Below, one piece after another: positions 16,851 through 26,096 of a DNA stretch of 64,000 nt. Position 1 is the first letter of the stretch; every line of letters starts with the position of its first letter. The DNA is from UKL13-2 sp038206765 (lineage in GTDB: Bacteria > Pseudomonadota > Gammaproteobacteria > Burkholderiales > Usitatibacteraceae). The position numbers and the translations under genes are program-made. Under the pieces are notes generated by a model. The model did not search any database and had not been told where the DNA came from. It saw only the letters and a list, made by a program, of their open reading frames with translations. The stretch is from positions 124,001-188,000 of the forward strand of contig JBBRAM010000003.1 of NCBI GenBank assembly GCA_038206765.1. The letters run 5' to 3'.

Positions 16851-19322
16851 CTAGACGGTAGGCTGATTCGACCGCAACATTGCTGACATTTCCGCTACCG
16901 TCAGCGGCTTCGCGAAGTAGTAACCTTGGAACGCATCACAGCCGTTTACCCGCAAGAATTCATGTTGAGCGGCTGTTTCCACCCCTTCGGCTAGAGTGCG
17001 CAATTTTAGGCGTTTGGCCATGGCGATAATGGCTTCAGTAATCGAGCAGCTATTGGGTTCATCTGGGATCTGCGAAATAAAGCTGCGGTCAATTTTGAGT
17101 GTTTGCGCCGGCAGACGACGTAGCTGTCCGAGCGAAGAATAGCCGACACCAAAATCATCCACCGACACCGTTGCCCCGATACGCCGTAACTCGGACAAAA
17201 TTTCGATTGATTGTTCGAGGTTTCGCATTGCCATCGTTTCGGTGATTTCCAGATCGATGCGTTTGGGGTCAATGCCGGTTTCCATCAGCGCGGTTTTCAT
17301 TGATGGTAGCAATTTGCGCGACACAAACTGGCGCGGACTTAAATTAACCGACACGCTGAAATCGCGATAGCCCTCCCGATCCCATTCCTGAATTTGCTGG
17401 CAGGCATTGCGAAAAACCCATTCGCCCAAGGGGACGATCAAGCCTAATTCCTCGGCCACTGAAATAAAGTCTTTTGGAAAAATTTCACCGTGAACCGGGT
17501 CGTTCCAGCGCAACAACGCCTCCAAACCGACGATGCGCCCTGTGGCAAATTCAACCTGCGGTTGGTAGCGTAAATAAAATTCATTGCGCTCGATCCCGCG
17601 CCTCAGGCGCGACTCAACCTCGAGGCGTTTGGAGAGTAAAAAATTTAGGTCGCTGGTGAAAAAACGCGCGGTGTTGCGCCCCGCATCTTTGGCCTGATAC
17701 ATCGCCGAATCGGCGTGCTTGAGCAAATGCTGCACATCTGTTGCGTCGTTTGGATAATGCGAGATCCCAATTGACGCGGTGACGGTCAATTCGTGGCCGG
17801 ATACCTCAAACGGTTTGGTTAGCTCGATCAAAATTTTATTCGCCACCAGTTGCGCGGCTTCGGGTTTTTCAAGATCGGGCAGGACAATCACGAATTCGTC
17901 GCCACCCTCGCGTGACACTGTATCGCCTTCACGGACCAACTTGGTCAAACGCTTGGCGATATCACGCAGCACGTAATCGCCGGTCTCGTGTCCGAGCGTA
18001 TCGTTGACCAGTTTGAACCGGTCCAAATCGACAAACAGCAGCCCCACGTGGCGCTGCGCACGCCGTGCCGAAAGAATCGCCTGATTGAGACGATCTTGCA
18101 TCAAGCGGCGGTTCGGTAGGCCGGTAAGCGCATCGTGGTGCGCCATGTAGTGGATGGTGCGCTCGGTGTTCAAGCGCTCCGTCACGTCCTGCACCAGCGA
18201 GGCAACCCCGATCATCAATCCTTTGCCATCAACTAGCGGCGTGTTGTACCACTCTGTATGCACCATTTCGCCACGGCGATTTTTATTTGCCATTGAGACC
18301 TGGGTAGAACCTTTGGTCTGGATGAGCTCCATCCACATGCTTGCCAAACGCTCGCCCTCTTTGCTGCCGTGGACAAACATATAAGCCGATTCGCCAAAAA
18401 CCTCGCTTGCAGAGTAGCCAAACAGCGCTTCAGCAGCCGGGTTCCACGTGGCCACGCGAAATTCCATATCCCATTCGATGACGCTCAACGGCGTGCGTTC
18501 AAGATGCAGCTTTAAGCGTTGCAATGCCATGAGCTCGGCACGCTCCGCTTTCTGGCGATCATCGGATTCCTGTTCCAACGCTTTTTTGGTGGCTTCCACC
18601 CGCGCTTTTTCTTCCCCCAAGCGCATGGCGATTAACACATTGTCGAGTCGTGCTGTCAGCGCGTCGCGCAATGCCAAATGCACTTTGCTGTGTACCACCA
18701 CCAAGATGCCCATCAAAACCAAAATGGCCGCACCCAACAATGTGCCTGAACGATCGCCAAAGCCCATCGTTAAAATTCCCATCGGCAGAAGTGCTGCGAA
18801 GGTGGCGTAGCTGAACAGCGATTTATGAGGGGCGAAATAGGCCACCGAACCTGTTGACAGCAGCGCCACCAACATCATTACCGGCAATTGCGTCGGCCCT
18901 GCTTTGGGTAGCAACAGCGAACCCATCACGCCAAATAGCCCCGCCATGAGAATCGATGCGATAAAAAAGCGTTGCTCCCAGGGAGCTAATTTTTCCTGCG
19001 CGGGATTGGCGTTGATAAAAAATTTGTACAATGCATAGCGGCCAATCATCACCACAAACGCGGCGGCGAACCAGCCAAATAAAACCGGTCGTTCACCCAT
19101 CTCATTCCACAAAATCGCACCGAGCAAAAATGTGACCAAGAGTTCAGCGAGGTAACCGACCAGCGAAAACCGATACAGCAGCCGTACTTGCTCCGCATAA
19201 ATATGCTTTGACACAAAAATACGGTCTTGAGCGGACGTTATGGCCAGCTGAGAAATTTCCGCAGTCGAGCCTCGCGCTTGTTCGCTCGCTGACGAGGGTA
19301 TAGCCGGTGGAGTGCGTGACAC
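16851..19322 (-). CDS. Membrane-bound PAS-GGDEF-EAL cyclic-di-GMP enzyme
   Basis: Bifunctional c-di-GMP protein of 823 aa. Residues ~48-215 hold about six to seven hydrophobic helices forming a membrane sensor. Residues 230-275 are a coiled-coil linker, and ~276-382 a PAS domain (VIEWDMEFRVATWNPAAEALFGYS) with a PAC-like tail. The GGDEF domain has an intact GGDEF (473-477) and an RxxD inhibitory site (R464-D467) in correct spacing, so cyclase activity is plausible. The EAL domain from ~570 keeps EALLRW (601-606), NLSPRQF, EITET, DDFGVGYSS, KIDR, AEGVE and QGYYF, so phosphodiesterase activity is also plausible. It is a single gene. The sensed signal is unknown. Confidence 0.93.
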   Translation of the reverse strand: MSRTPPAIPSSASEQARGSTAEISQLAITSAQDRIFVSKHIYAEQVRLLYRFSLVGYLAELLVTFLLGAILWNEMGERPVLFGWFAAAFVVMIGRYALYKFFINANPAQEKLAPWEQRFFIASILMAGLFGVMGSLLLPKAGPTQLPVMMLVALLSTGSVAYFAPHKSLFSYATFAALLPMGILTMGFGDRSGTLLGAAILVLMGILVVVHSKVHLALRDALTARLDNVLIAMRLGEEKARVEATKKALEQESDDRQKAERAELMALQRLKLHLERTPLSVIEWDMEFRVATWNPAAEALFGYSASEVFGESAYMFVHGSKEGERLASMWMELIQTKGSTQVSMANKNRRGEMVHTEWYNTPLVDGKGLMIGVASLVQDVTERLNTERTIHYMAHHDALTGLPNRRLMQDRLNQAILSARRAQRHVGLLFVDLDRFKLVNDTLGHETGDYVLRDIAKRLTKLVREGDTVSREGGDEFVIVLPDLEKPEAAQLVANKILIELTKPFEVSGHELTVTASIGISHYPNDATDVQHLLKHADSAMYQAKDAGRNTARFFTSDLNFLLSKRLEVESRLRRGIERNEFYLRYQPQVEFATGRIVGLEALLRWNDPVHGEIFPKDFISVAEELGLIVPLGEWVFRNACQQIQEWDREGYRDFSVSVNLSPRQFVSRKLLPSMKTALMETGIDPKRIDLEITETMAMRNLEQSIEILSELRRIGATVSVDDFGVGYSSLGQLRRLPAQTLKIDRSFISQIPDEPNSCSITEAIIAMAKRLKLRTLAEGVETAAQHEFLRVNGCDAFQGYYFAKPLTVAEMSAMLRSNQPTV

Positions 19323-19938
19323 GGGTTGTCGTCCTGTTTTCCTGTTTTAGTTAAGCCATCGCGAAGAGTCGTGCTTAACGTCTGCCCCAATACTGGGGCG
19401 CGAACAACTGCAAAAAAGTGCGGTGAATGCCCTGCTAAGCGTGTTATTTGGCGGCCTGTTGAGATGTAATTCAGGAGTTCAATTTTTGTATCAACTATTG
19501 CACGTATCTTATTGTTTTGTATTGTTTTACTAATAAGTTAAGGTTGAACATAGCTGGTAAATTATGGTGCGTCAAGTCATAAAATTACCGACGGTGCGAT
19601 AACTCGCTAACAAGCCGTTAAATCGGCATTGCGGGGCAACGACATCGCGTTTAAAACCGGCGAAGTTTAAATTAATTCGAGTTCTGAACTCGTAGCAGAC
19701 GCGAATGCAAAAATACCAATGTCGTCGGTGTTTGGTAGGCAATTGATAAATATAGAGATATTTCTGCGCATTTGCCAGTGTCGGTTTGCTCATTTGCCAA
19801 TAGCGCAGCGCAGTATGGTGACGAAATCGCCTCAATTGAGTTTCAATGGTCCGTCAGCAGGCTAGAATGCGGTAGCTGACAGCGTCCAAAACATCAACTA
19901 TTACAACCTTATTTTCTTCAATCCGGCCTCCCTAAAAC
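19323..19938. other. Intergenic region upstream of mutL, no gene supported
   Basis: A 616-bp gap lies between the start of the GGDEF-EAL gene and mutL, so both promoters should lie here. An 87-codon minus-strand open frame (19572-19835) has no ribosome site, no domain-like pattern and no hydrophobic segment; I treat it as chance. No repeat or RNA gene is recognised. Confidence 0.5.
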
Positions 19939-21837
19939 GTGTCTACCCACCCCTCAATCAAGGTATTGCCCGAACTTCTGATCAACCAAATTGCCGCCGG
20001 GGAGGTCGTTGAGCGTCCAGCAGCTGCCTTGAAAGAGCTGTTGGAAAATAGTTTGGACGCGGGCGCAACAAGCATCGAAATCGAATTAGTGCAGGGCGGT
20101 GTGAAGCGCTTGCAAGTGGCCGATAACGGTCGCGGAATCGCCGCTGACGAGCTACCACTCGCGCTGGCACGCCATGCCACTAGCAAAATTCGCGTGCTCG
20201 ATGATCTCGAACGAGTCGCCAGCTTGGGTTTTCGCGGCGAAGCGCTCGCCAGCCTAGCGGCGATTTCGCGCTTAACGGTTGCCAGTATTGCCGAGGGTGC
20301 CGAGCATGCCGCGAAGATCGAAGCCTTGGGTGGCGATCTATCAACGATCGAGCCAACAGCCCTGCAGCAGGGCACGGTGGTAAGCGCGGAGGATTTATTT
20401 TTCAATACGCCAGCCCGCCGTAAATTTTTGAAAACCGAAGGAACTGAATTTGGCCATTGCGAAGATATTGCTCTGCGGATCGCGATAGCCGTGCCGAAGG
20501 TGGCTGTCAGTCTCACCCACAATGGTCGACGTATCTGGCGTTATGAGGCCGCGCAAGATGGCGATTTTTCGGTGAGTCAACATGCCCCAGCGCGTATTTC
20601 GGCGGTGATGGGCAAAGAATTCGCCGAAGCCAGCGTTGCCATTGACGAGCGCACGCCGACGTTTTCGATATCCGGCTGGATCGCCTTGCCGCGCTATTCG
20701 CGGGCAGGGCGGGATCGGCAATATTTGTTTGTGAACGGCCGATTTGTTCGCGATAAATTGCTCATGCACGCGATTCGTGAAGCGTATTCCGATGTGCTGC
20801 ATCATCAACGCCAGCCGGCTTATGCGTTATTCATTTCGCTTGATCCGGCGATGGTGGATGTCAATGTACATCCGGCAAAATCGGAAGTTCGTTTTCGGGA
20901 TTCGCGCGCGGTGCATCAGTTTGTATTCCATGCGTTAAACAAAGCGCTCTCGCGAACAGCAGCCGAAACCTCTCCGGCATTGGCGAATCCGGGCGATTGG
21001 GTGAGTGGCGGCTTAACGGAGAACCCGGTTTCAATGTATCCAGCCGCTAGCGGCCAAGCGCCCCAGAAAACCTCAATATCTAATTGGCAACATGCCCGAC
21101 AGGCGGGCTTCTCCAGCCTAAATGCCGTGGAAACGCCCGCCAATACTGGTGTTTATGCCAGCTTAGCGCGCGAGCCGAATGCGTTCTATGAGGTGCTGCG
21201 AGGCCGAGTGGCAGCGCCTAATGTTACTGCGACTGCATCCTATCAAGATGGCCTGCCGCCGCTCGGTTTCGCGTTAGCGCAGCTTCACGGCATCTACATC
21301 TTGGCGCAAAATGCGAGTGGTTTGGTGCTCGTCGATATGCACGCCGCGCATGAACGTATCGTTTATGAAAAACTCAAAAACGCACTCGATTTAACGACAC
21401 TTGCCTCACAACCGCTGATTGCGCCGATTGTTTTAGCATTGGCCTCACGCGAAATGGCCTTGGTCGAACAACATCAGGCGTTTTTTACCCAGCTCGGTTT
21501 TGAAATCGCGGCCATCTCGCCAACCGAAATGGCGATCCGCGCGGTGCCTGCGATGCTGCCGAATTTGGATGCCACCGCGATGATCCGAGATCTGATTGAC
21601 GATTTGGCCGAGCACGGCGAATCACGTGCGCTAACCGAGAAACGCGATGAAATTTTAGGCACCATGGCCTGCCACGGCGCGGTCCGCGCGAATCGGATGC
21701 TGAACATACCGGAGATGAACGCGTTGCTCCGTGACATGGAGGCGACTGAACGCTCCGGCCAGTGCAATCACGGGCGGCCAACGTGGTATCAGTTCGCGTT
21801 GGGGGATTTGGACAAGCTGTTTATGCGGGGAAGGTGA
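19939..21837 (+). CDS. mutL: DNA mismatch repair protein MutL
   Basis: Dimeric GHKL ATPase (632 aa, GTG start) that links MutS mismatch recognition to strand incision. N-terminal ATPase motifs are NQIAAGEVVERPAAALKELL, DNGRGI and GFRGEALASL. After a variable linker (~340-430) the C-terminal domain has DMHAAHERIVYE, the position of the DQHA(x)2E(x)4E endonuclease motif with Met for Gln, plus ACHGAVRA and CNHGRPTWY. These are the metal-site motifs of MutL proteins that nick DNA themselves, which suggests a MutH-independent system. The reading frame runs into a repeat-rich spacer before miaA. Confidence 0.97.
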   Translation: MSTHPSIKVLPELLINQIAAGEVVERPAAALKELLENSLDAGATSIEIELVQGGVKRLQVADNGRGIAADELPLALARHATSKIRVLDDLERVASLGFRGEALASLAAISRLTVASIAEGAEHAAKIEALGGDLSTIEPTALQQGTVVSAEDLFFNTPARRKFLKTEGTEFGHCEDIALRIAIAVPKVAVSLTHNGRRIWRYEAAQDGDFSVSQHAPARISAVMGKEFAEASVAIDERTPTFSISGWIALPRYSRAGRDRQYLFVNGRFVRDKLLMHAIREAYSDVLHHQRQPAYALFISLDPAMVDVNVHPAKSEVRFRDSRAVHQFVFHALNKALSRTAAETSPALANPGDWVSGGLTENPVSMYPAASGQAPQKTSISNWQHARQAGFSSLNAVETPANTGVYASLAREPNAFYEVLRGRVAAPNVTATASYQDGLPPLGFALAQLHGIYILAQNASGLVLVDMHAAHERIVYEKLKNALDLTTLASQPLIAPIVLALASREMALVEQHQAFFTQLGFEIAAISPTEMAIRAVPAMLPNLDATAMIRDLIDDLAEHGESRALTEKRDEILGTMACHGAVRANRMLNIPEMNALLRDMEATERSGQCNHGRPTWYQFALGDLDKLFMRGR

Positions 21838-21842
21838 TTGTT

Positions 21843-22013
21843 AGTGAGGGAGTGAAGCGTGAGGGAGCAAAGCGCGAAGGGTGAGGGTGAGGGGGAGGGG
21901 TGTGGGGTCAGAGGTGAGCGGTGAGGAAAAGGTTGCGATAGCGCATGCCTCCCTCTTTCTAGCGTCCTAACCCCCTTGCTACCAACACTTCACCCCTTCA
22001 CCCCTTCACCCGT
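21843..22013. repeat. GTGAGGG-rich tract with G-quadruplex motif, then a TTCACCCC-rich tract
   Basis: The mutL-miaA spacer holds a purine-rich tract of GTGAGGG-like units (21843-21935). Within it, 21879-21907 has five G runs (GGG TGA GGG TGA GGGGG A GGGG TGT GGGG), a textbook G-quadruplex pattern on the sense strand. About 70 bp later a pyrimidine-rich tract of CTTCACCC units (21985-22013) is roughly complementary, so the two could pair in RNA or a single strand. Confidence 0.75.
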
Positions 22014-22062
22014 CACCCTCGGCGAATACATCCCCGAATCTAAATTCAACGTCCAACGTCAA

Positions 22063-23112
22063 ATGTCCAAAATACCAGCACCCGTCCTCTTCATTCTCGG
22101 CCCTACCGCTTCCGGCAAAACCGCGCTGGCGCTCGCGTTGGTGGACCGCTTCGCTGGCAAATCGCCGATTGAACTAGTGAGTGTTGATTCCGCGCTCGTT
22201 TATCGAGAGATGAATATTGGCACGGCTAAGCCGGACCAAGAAACCTTAGCGCGTTATCCGCATCAGTTGGTCGATTTGATTGATCCGCCTGGGGCCTATT
22301 CTGCCGCGCGATTTTGCACCGATGCGCAGGCCGCGATTCGTGCGATTCATGCACGTGGCAACACGCCGTTGTTGGTGGGTGGCACGATGTTGTATGTGAA
22401 AGCGCTGATGGATGGTTTGAGTGATATGCCCGCTGCCGATCCAGTCATTCGCCAATCACTGGATACCCGATTACAGCGTGATGGACTCCCCGCTCTATAC
22501 GCCGAATTGGTTAACGTCGACGCGGTGACGGCCGCGCGCTTAAAACCTGCCGATACGCAACGAATTTTGCGGGCGCTTGAAGTTTTTCTGATTACCGGCA
22601 AGCCGATATCAGCACTCCAAAATCGCCCTAATCCTAACAAGGTCGATGCCTCGGAAAACCGCGTCAATGCTGGTGTTTTTGATGGGCAAACCCGAACGGT
22701 TGCATTCAACCCGGAGAATGTAAATTTCCCCTATCCATCTCTGATGATCGGCCTAATTCCATCGGATCGCGCTGTACTGCATCAACGTATTGCGGATCGT
22801 TTTGACTCAATGTTGAAAGTAGGCTTGATTGACGAGGTTCGTCAGCTACGCGAACGTTATGAATTGCACGTTGATATGCCCTCGATGCGCTGTGTCGGCT
22901 ATCGCCAGGCGTGGGAATTTCTAGACGGTACGATCAATCGCGATCGGTTGCAAGAAACCGGCATCATCGCCACACGTCAACTCGCAAAGCGGCAAATGAC
23001 GTGGCTGCGGGGTATGCCGAACGTGAAAAGTGTCGACTGCCTCAGACCAGATCTGGCCGAGGCCGTCAGCGAAAAAGTTGCCGCGTTTTTAAGCGAACAT
23101 TACTCGCCGTGA
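22063..23112 (+). CDS. miaA: tRNA dimethylallyltransferase
   Basis: Transfers a dimethylallyl group from DMAPP to A37 of tRNAs reading codons that begin with U. I start at the ATG at 22063 (349 aa), where the conserved N-terminus with the P-loop GPTASGKTALALAL follows within 12 residues; the open frame extends 29 codons upstream through repeat-like sequence. Other motifs are SVDSALVYREMNIGTAKP and MRCVGYRQAWEFLDG. It follows mutL as in many proteobacteria. Residues ~215-235 before NFPYPSLMIGLIP look slightly expanded. Its 3' end overlaps the dodecin gene on the opposite strand by 13 bp. Confidence 0.96.
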   Translation: MSKIPAPVLFILGPTASGKTALALALVDRFAGKSPIELVSVDSALVYREMNIGTAKPDQETLARYPHQLVDLIDPPGAYSAARFCTDAQAAIRAIHARGNTPLLVGGTMLYVKALMDGLSDMPAADPVIRQSLDTRLQRDGLPALYAELVNVDAVTAARLKPADTQRILRALEVFLITGKPISALQNRPNPNKVDASENRVNAGVFDGQTRTVAFNPENVNFPYPSLMIGLIPSDRAVLHQRIADRFDSMLKVGLIDEVRQLRERYELHVDMPSMRCVGYRQAWEFLDGTINRDRLQETGIIATRQLAKRQMTWLRGMPNVKSVDCLRPDLAEAVSEKVAAFLSEHYSP

Positions 23113-23336
23113 TACTTAAACGACAAACTCATTTTGGCGCGATAAATCAACTCGCCGCCTTTGCCAATTTTTACGTCCAGCTTTGTAACTTCGGCCACAC
23201 GTAAATCACGCAGCGTTTTGCTGGCACTGGCAATCGCGTTCTTGGCTGCATCCGCCCACGATGACTCGCTAATGCCAACCAATTCAATCACTTTATAAAC
23301 CGAAGCCGATTTTGTTTTAGATTCTTTCTTAGCCAT
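23100..23336 (-). CDS. Dodecin family flavin-binding protein
   Basis: Small protein (78 aa) of the dodecin family, which forms hollow dodecamers that store flavin or coenzyme A. I start at 23336 with a GGAGG ribosome site. Family pattern: VYKVIELVGISESSWADAAK, then ASKTLRDLRVAEVTKLDVKI with the conserved Leu-Arg region, and ending YRAKMSLSFKY. The aromatic flavin-stacking Trp is in SSWADA. It converges with miaA, overlapping its stop. Confidence 0.92.
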   Translation of the reverse strand: MAKKESKTKSASVYKVIELVGISESSWADAAKNAIASASKTLRDLRVAEVTKLDVKIGKGGELIYRAKMSLSFKYHGE

Positions 23337-23420
23337 ACATCCTCCAGATTGTTGTTGATGGACTCGAAACAGTACGCTTAGTAAGCGCTGCACGCAAGTA
23401 GTGGCCCCTGCTGCTTTGCA

Positions 23421-24890
23421 CTATTCGCTTTTCGTTTTAATCACCTGCGCGTCAACCCGCCCCTTCGCCAACCGAATCGCCAGCACATCACCCGCCGCCA
23501 CATCGCCAGCATCCCGCAACACGCTGCCCATACAACCTTCACCACCTTCACCACCTTGGAACTCAACGATGCTGTAGCCGCGCTGCAGCACGTGATCGGG
23601 CGAGAGCAAATTTAATTGACGCCGAACTTGGTCGAGCTTATTTTTTCGTGCCGCCATTTGGCGATGCAAACCCATTTTTAATTGATCGCGTTGTCGATAC
23701 AGTTGTACTGAGTGTTGTGCGATGTCTGGTCGGGCGTTGACAAATCGTTGGCGATTGAATCGCCATTGATGGTTTGCCTGGTCGAGCTGTGAACGCATCG
23801 CGTGGCCGATTTGCGCGGCGACGTGATGTAGCCGCTCCTGCGTCCGCGCCAAGCGCTCGCTGGGCGATAGCAATCCCCGCCCGGCGTGATCTAGGCGTTG
23901 TTGCAGGGCATCGAGCTTGCGCTGCATGGTGCGACGCCATTGCATCTTGGCGTTCGCCACCTGCGCGCTCAACTGGGCTGTGTCGGGCGAGGCCAACTCG
24001 GCGGCGGCGGTTGGGGTTGGCGCACGTTGGTCGGCAATAAAATCGCAGATCGTAAAATCGGTTTCATGGCCGACCCCGGAGATAACCGGAATCATGGTGT
24101 CCTTTTGCAAACGGATGATCGCGCGGGCAACAGTTTCTTCATTGAACGACCATAGATCTTCAATGCTGCCACCGCCGCGGCAGATGATGAGTACATCGAC
24201 TTCGTCGCGGGTTCGAACAAGGTCAACCGCCGCCGCAATGTCCGTCGCGGCATTGATACCTTGGACGAGTGTCGGGTATAAAACGATGGAAATCATCGGC
24301 GCACGCCGTGCTAGTGTGGTCAGCACATCGCGCAATGCGGCCGCTTGCAGGGAGGTGACAATGCCAATTGTTTTCGGGAAAAATGGAATCGGTTTCCGGC
24401 GTGCTTCATCAAACATGCCGGCCGCGGCCAACCTCGCTTTGAGTCGTTCGTACGCCTCAAACAAAGCGCCCAGTCCGGCGCGCCGCATTGTTTCCACGCC
24501 TAACTGAAATTCACCTCTGGCTTCGTAGAGTGAAGGTAGGGCGCGGACTTCGACCTGCATGCCGTTTTCAGGCGTAAACGAGATGGCCGAAGCGCGTTGG
24601 CGGAACATCACGCAGCGAACTTGCGCCTGATCGTCTTTCAGCGAAAAATAATAATGCCCGCTGGCGGCCCGTATGACGTTCGAGAGTTCGCCCGAAACCC
24701 AAAGTAATTCTAAATTCGCTTCTAAAATTTGGCGCGCGCGGCGGTTTAATTCGGAGACCGCAATCACGGTGTTTGCATTAATGTTGCGGGCATCCCCAGC
24801 GTCACAAAGCTTGTGGGTGATGGGTGCAGTGGCGCCTTGTGGCGCCCCCCTGAATTGGGAAAAAAGCGGCAAATCGTCATCGGGATTCAT
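23421..24890 (-). CDS. xseA: Exodeoxyribonuclease VII large subunit
   Basis: Large subunit of the ATP-independent nuclease that degrades single-stranded DNA. I start at the ATG at 24890 (489 aa). The frame is open another 112 codons, but that part is Arg-rich, without conserved pattern, and would make the protein unusually long. It has an N-terminal OB fold (VSELNRRARQILEANLELLWVSGELSNV begins it), the catalytic core with RGGGSIEDLWSFNEE and GVGHETDFTICDFIAD, a long helical coiled region (~300-420) and a C-terminal segment with LQRGYSIV. The small subunit is not nearby. Confidence 0.95.
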   Translation of the reverse strand: MNPDDDLPLFSQFRGAPQGATAPITHKLCDAGDARNINANTVIAVSELNRRARQILEANLELLWVSGELSNVIRAASGHYYFSLKDDQAQVRCVMFRQRASAISFTPENGMQVEVRALPSLYEARGEFQLGVETMRRAGLGALFEAYERLKARLAAAGMFDEARRKPIPFFPKTIGIVTSLQAAALRDVLTTLARRAPMISIVLYPTLVQGINAATDIAAAVDLVRTRDEVDVLIICRGGGSIEDLWSFNEETVARAIIRLQKDTMIPVISGVGHETDFTICDFIADQRAPTPTAAAELASPDTAQLSAQVANAKMQWRRTMQRKLDALQQRLDHAGRGLLSPSERLARTQERLHHVAAQIGHAMRSQLDQANHQWRFNRQRFVNARPDIAQHSVQLYRQRDQLKMGLHRQMAARKNKLDQVRRQLNLLSPDHVLQRGYSIVEFQGGEGGEGCMGSVLRDAGDVAAGDVLAIRLAKGRVDAQVIKTKSE

Positions 24891-24985
24891 GCGGTGAATG
24901 GTAGCACCGATGGCGGCTATTTTTTGTTGCCGGCGTCGCTCCTTGGTCGGATGTTTGCTATGTAGTTCAGCGGGATTGTTTGCGG

Positions 24986-25375
24986 CTACGTCTTCAGCAT
25001 TACAAACGCGGCGGGCGGGATAAAGAGCAGCGCCATCGCCGCCAGATAGAGTGGCCATTTGCGCTCGTAAATACGCAGCAAAACAAGTACGCCCAGAGCC
25101 GCGAACGCGAACGCTAAGAACGCCATGCCGATCGCACCGCTGCCATCGGTATAAACCGATTTGCTTTGCCTCGTATGTCCGGAAAAACTGCCCTGCAAAA
25201 TGATAATCCAGCCAAATGCAGCCCAAAACAAACTCATGATGCCAAACAAGACGCGCGCCAACATCGGAAAGCGTTGATCCATATTGCGGTTATTTTCATG
25301 CGCAATCGTTTTTGCATTTGTTGCGGCCGATTCAGTCACAGAACCTGGCGCCGATGGTTTGGATAGATTGGGCAT
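24986..25375 (-). CDS. Small membrane protein of unknown function
   Basis: I start at 25375 (129 aa); a start at 25282 (98 aa) is as likely, since the first 30 residues are polar. Three hydrophobic helices follow: ARVLFGIMSLFWAAFGWII, IGMAFLAFAFAALGVLVLL and WPLYLAAMALLFIPPAAF. I do not recognise a family. It sits directly upstream of xseA on the same strand, about 95 bp away, and may share its transcript. Confidence 0.6.
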   Translation of the reverse strand: MPNLSKPSAPGSVTESAATNAKTIAHENNRNMDQRFPMLARVLFGIMSLFWAAFGWIIILQGSFSGHTRQSKSVYTDGSGAIGMAFLAFAFAALGVLVLLRIYERKWPLYLAAMALLFIPPAAFVMLKT

Positions 25376-25795
25376 GAAGGCTCGCTTTTTGCGTTGATAG
25401 CTTTTGATTGTTCGTGATCGTTCGAGGTTCTGGTGTTTGTCCGCCAACGGGATGTTGTTGCGGTTAGCGTCGCATGGGTTGCTGATCCCAAGCACGGCCA
25501 TTGTTGCCACCCGGTCCATGCCGTTACCGAGCCTCAATTGATGACCACCACGAAGAAAGTGTATTACCCAGGTTGCAGTATTGTCTATCGGTGTGCGAAT
25601 ATTTTTTGAAATATGACGAAATGAAATATGCTTCCAACGCGTGGGAATGACGGCGTGGCACAGAGGGCAGGACAGCAAGAATCGCTAAGTTGTTGATTTT
25701 AAAAGATTGCCCATGGCGTGCAAAAATTAGGCGAACTGGAAAAAACCGTTACAGTTTCGTGACTTAGGTGATGTGCCCCAACAAAACACACAGAG

Positions 25796-25818
25796 TTATC
25801 CACAGCGATTGTGGATGA
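25796..25818. promoter_or_regulatory. Inverted pair of DnaA-box-like sites
   Basis: TTATCCACA at 25796-25804 is a perfect DnaA box. Five bases on, TGTGGATGA (25810-25818) is the same box inverted with one mismatch. Only this pair is present, so I read it as a possible DnaA regulatory site and not an origin. Confidence 0.45.
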
Positions 25819-25835
25819 AATATTGCAACAGGCTA

Positions 25836-25890
25836 AAACCCTAGGCGGGGTGGGGACTTTAGGGAAAAGTGCCCGCCCAGCCTGGGGTTT
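25836..25890. other. Long imperfect stem-loop, possible structured RNA
   Basis: Arms of about 23 bases (25836-25858 and 25868-25890) pair as AAACCC-AGGC-GGG-GGG-ACT with AGT-CCC-CCC-GCCT-GGGTTT, interrupted by single mismatches, around a 9-base loop. It is GC-rich compared with its AT-rich surroundings. No T run follows on either strand, so it is not a standard terminator. It lies about 210 bp upstream of exbB. Confidence 0.5.
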
Positions 25891-26096
25891 GGAGCATCAT
25901 TGCTTTGCATCGCGTTGGCAACGGCGTGGATAGGCCTTGTGAAGTAGGGGTGGGATACGCTAAAGTGCGAGTCACATTTATCGTACTATTTTGCTATTGT
26001 TCATCTATTGCTTTGTGTACATTTGTATCGATGTTGGTTGAATGAACTGCCTTTTTTGGAATCCAACACGTCACCCACATTTTTCAGGAGTCTCAA

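Larger units (their letters stand above)
25376..26096. other. Intergenic region upstream of exbB with DnaA-type boxes and a long hairpin
   Basis: A 720-bp divergent gap holding no convincing gene. Visible signals are a DnaA-box pair (25796-25818) and a long stem-loop (25836-25890). A minus-strand open frame continues to 25678 but its extra N-terminal part has no protein-like features. Confidence 0.5.

Noticed and set aside
19600..19660. Integron attC-like sequence (CTAACAAGCCGTTAAA)
   Set aside because: The paired core sites and imperfect palindrome expected of attC could not be found, and there is no integrase or cassette array.
19572..19835. 87-codon minus-strand open frame upstream of mutL
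   Set aside because: No ribosome site, no domain, helix or signal pattern, and a composition like non-coding sequence.
25796..25818. Possible replication origin at the DnaA boxes
   Set aside because: Only two boxes, no dnaA, dnaN, parA or gidA neighbours and no AT-rich 13-mer array.
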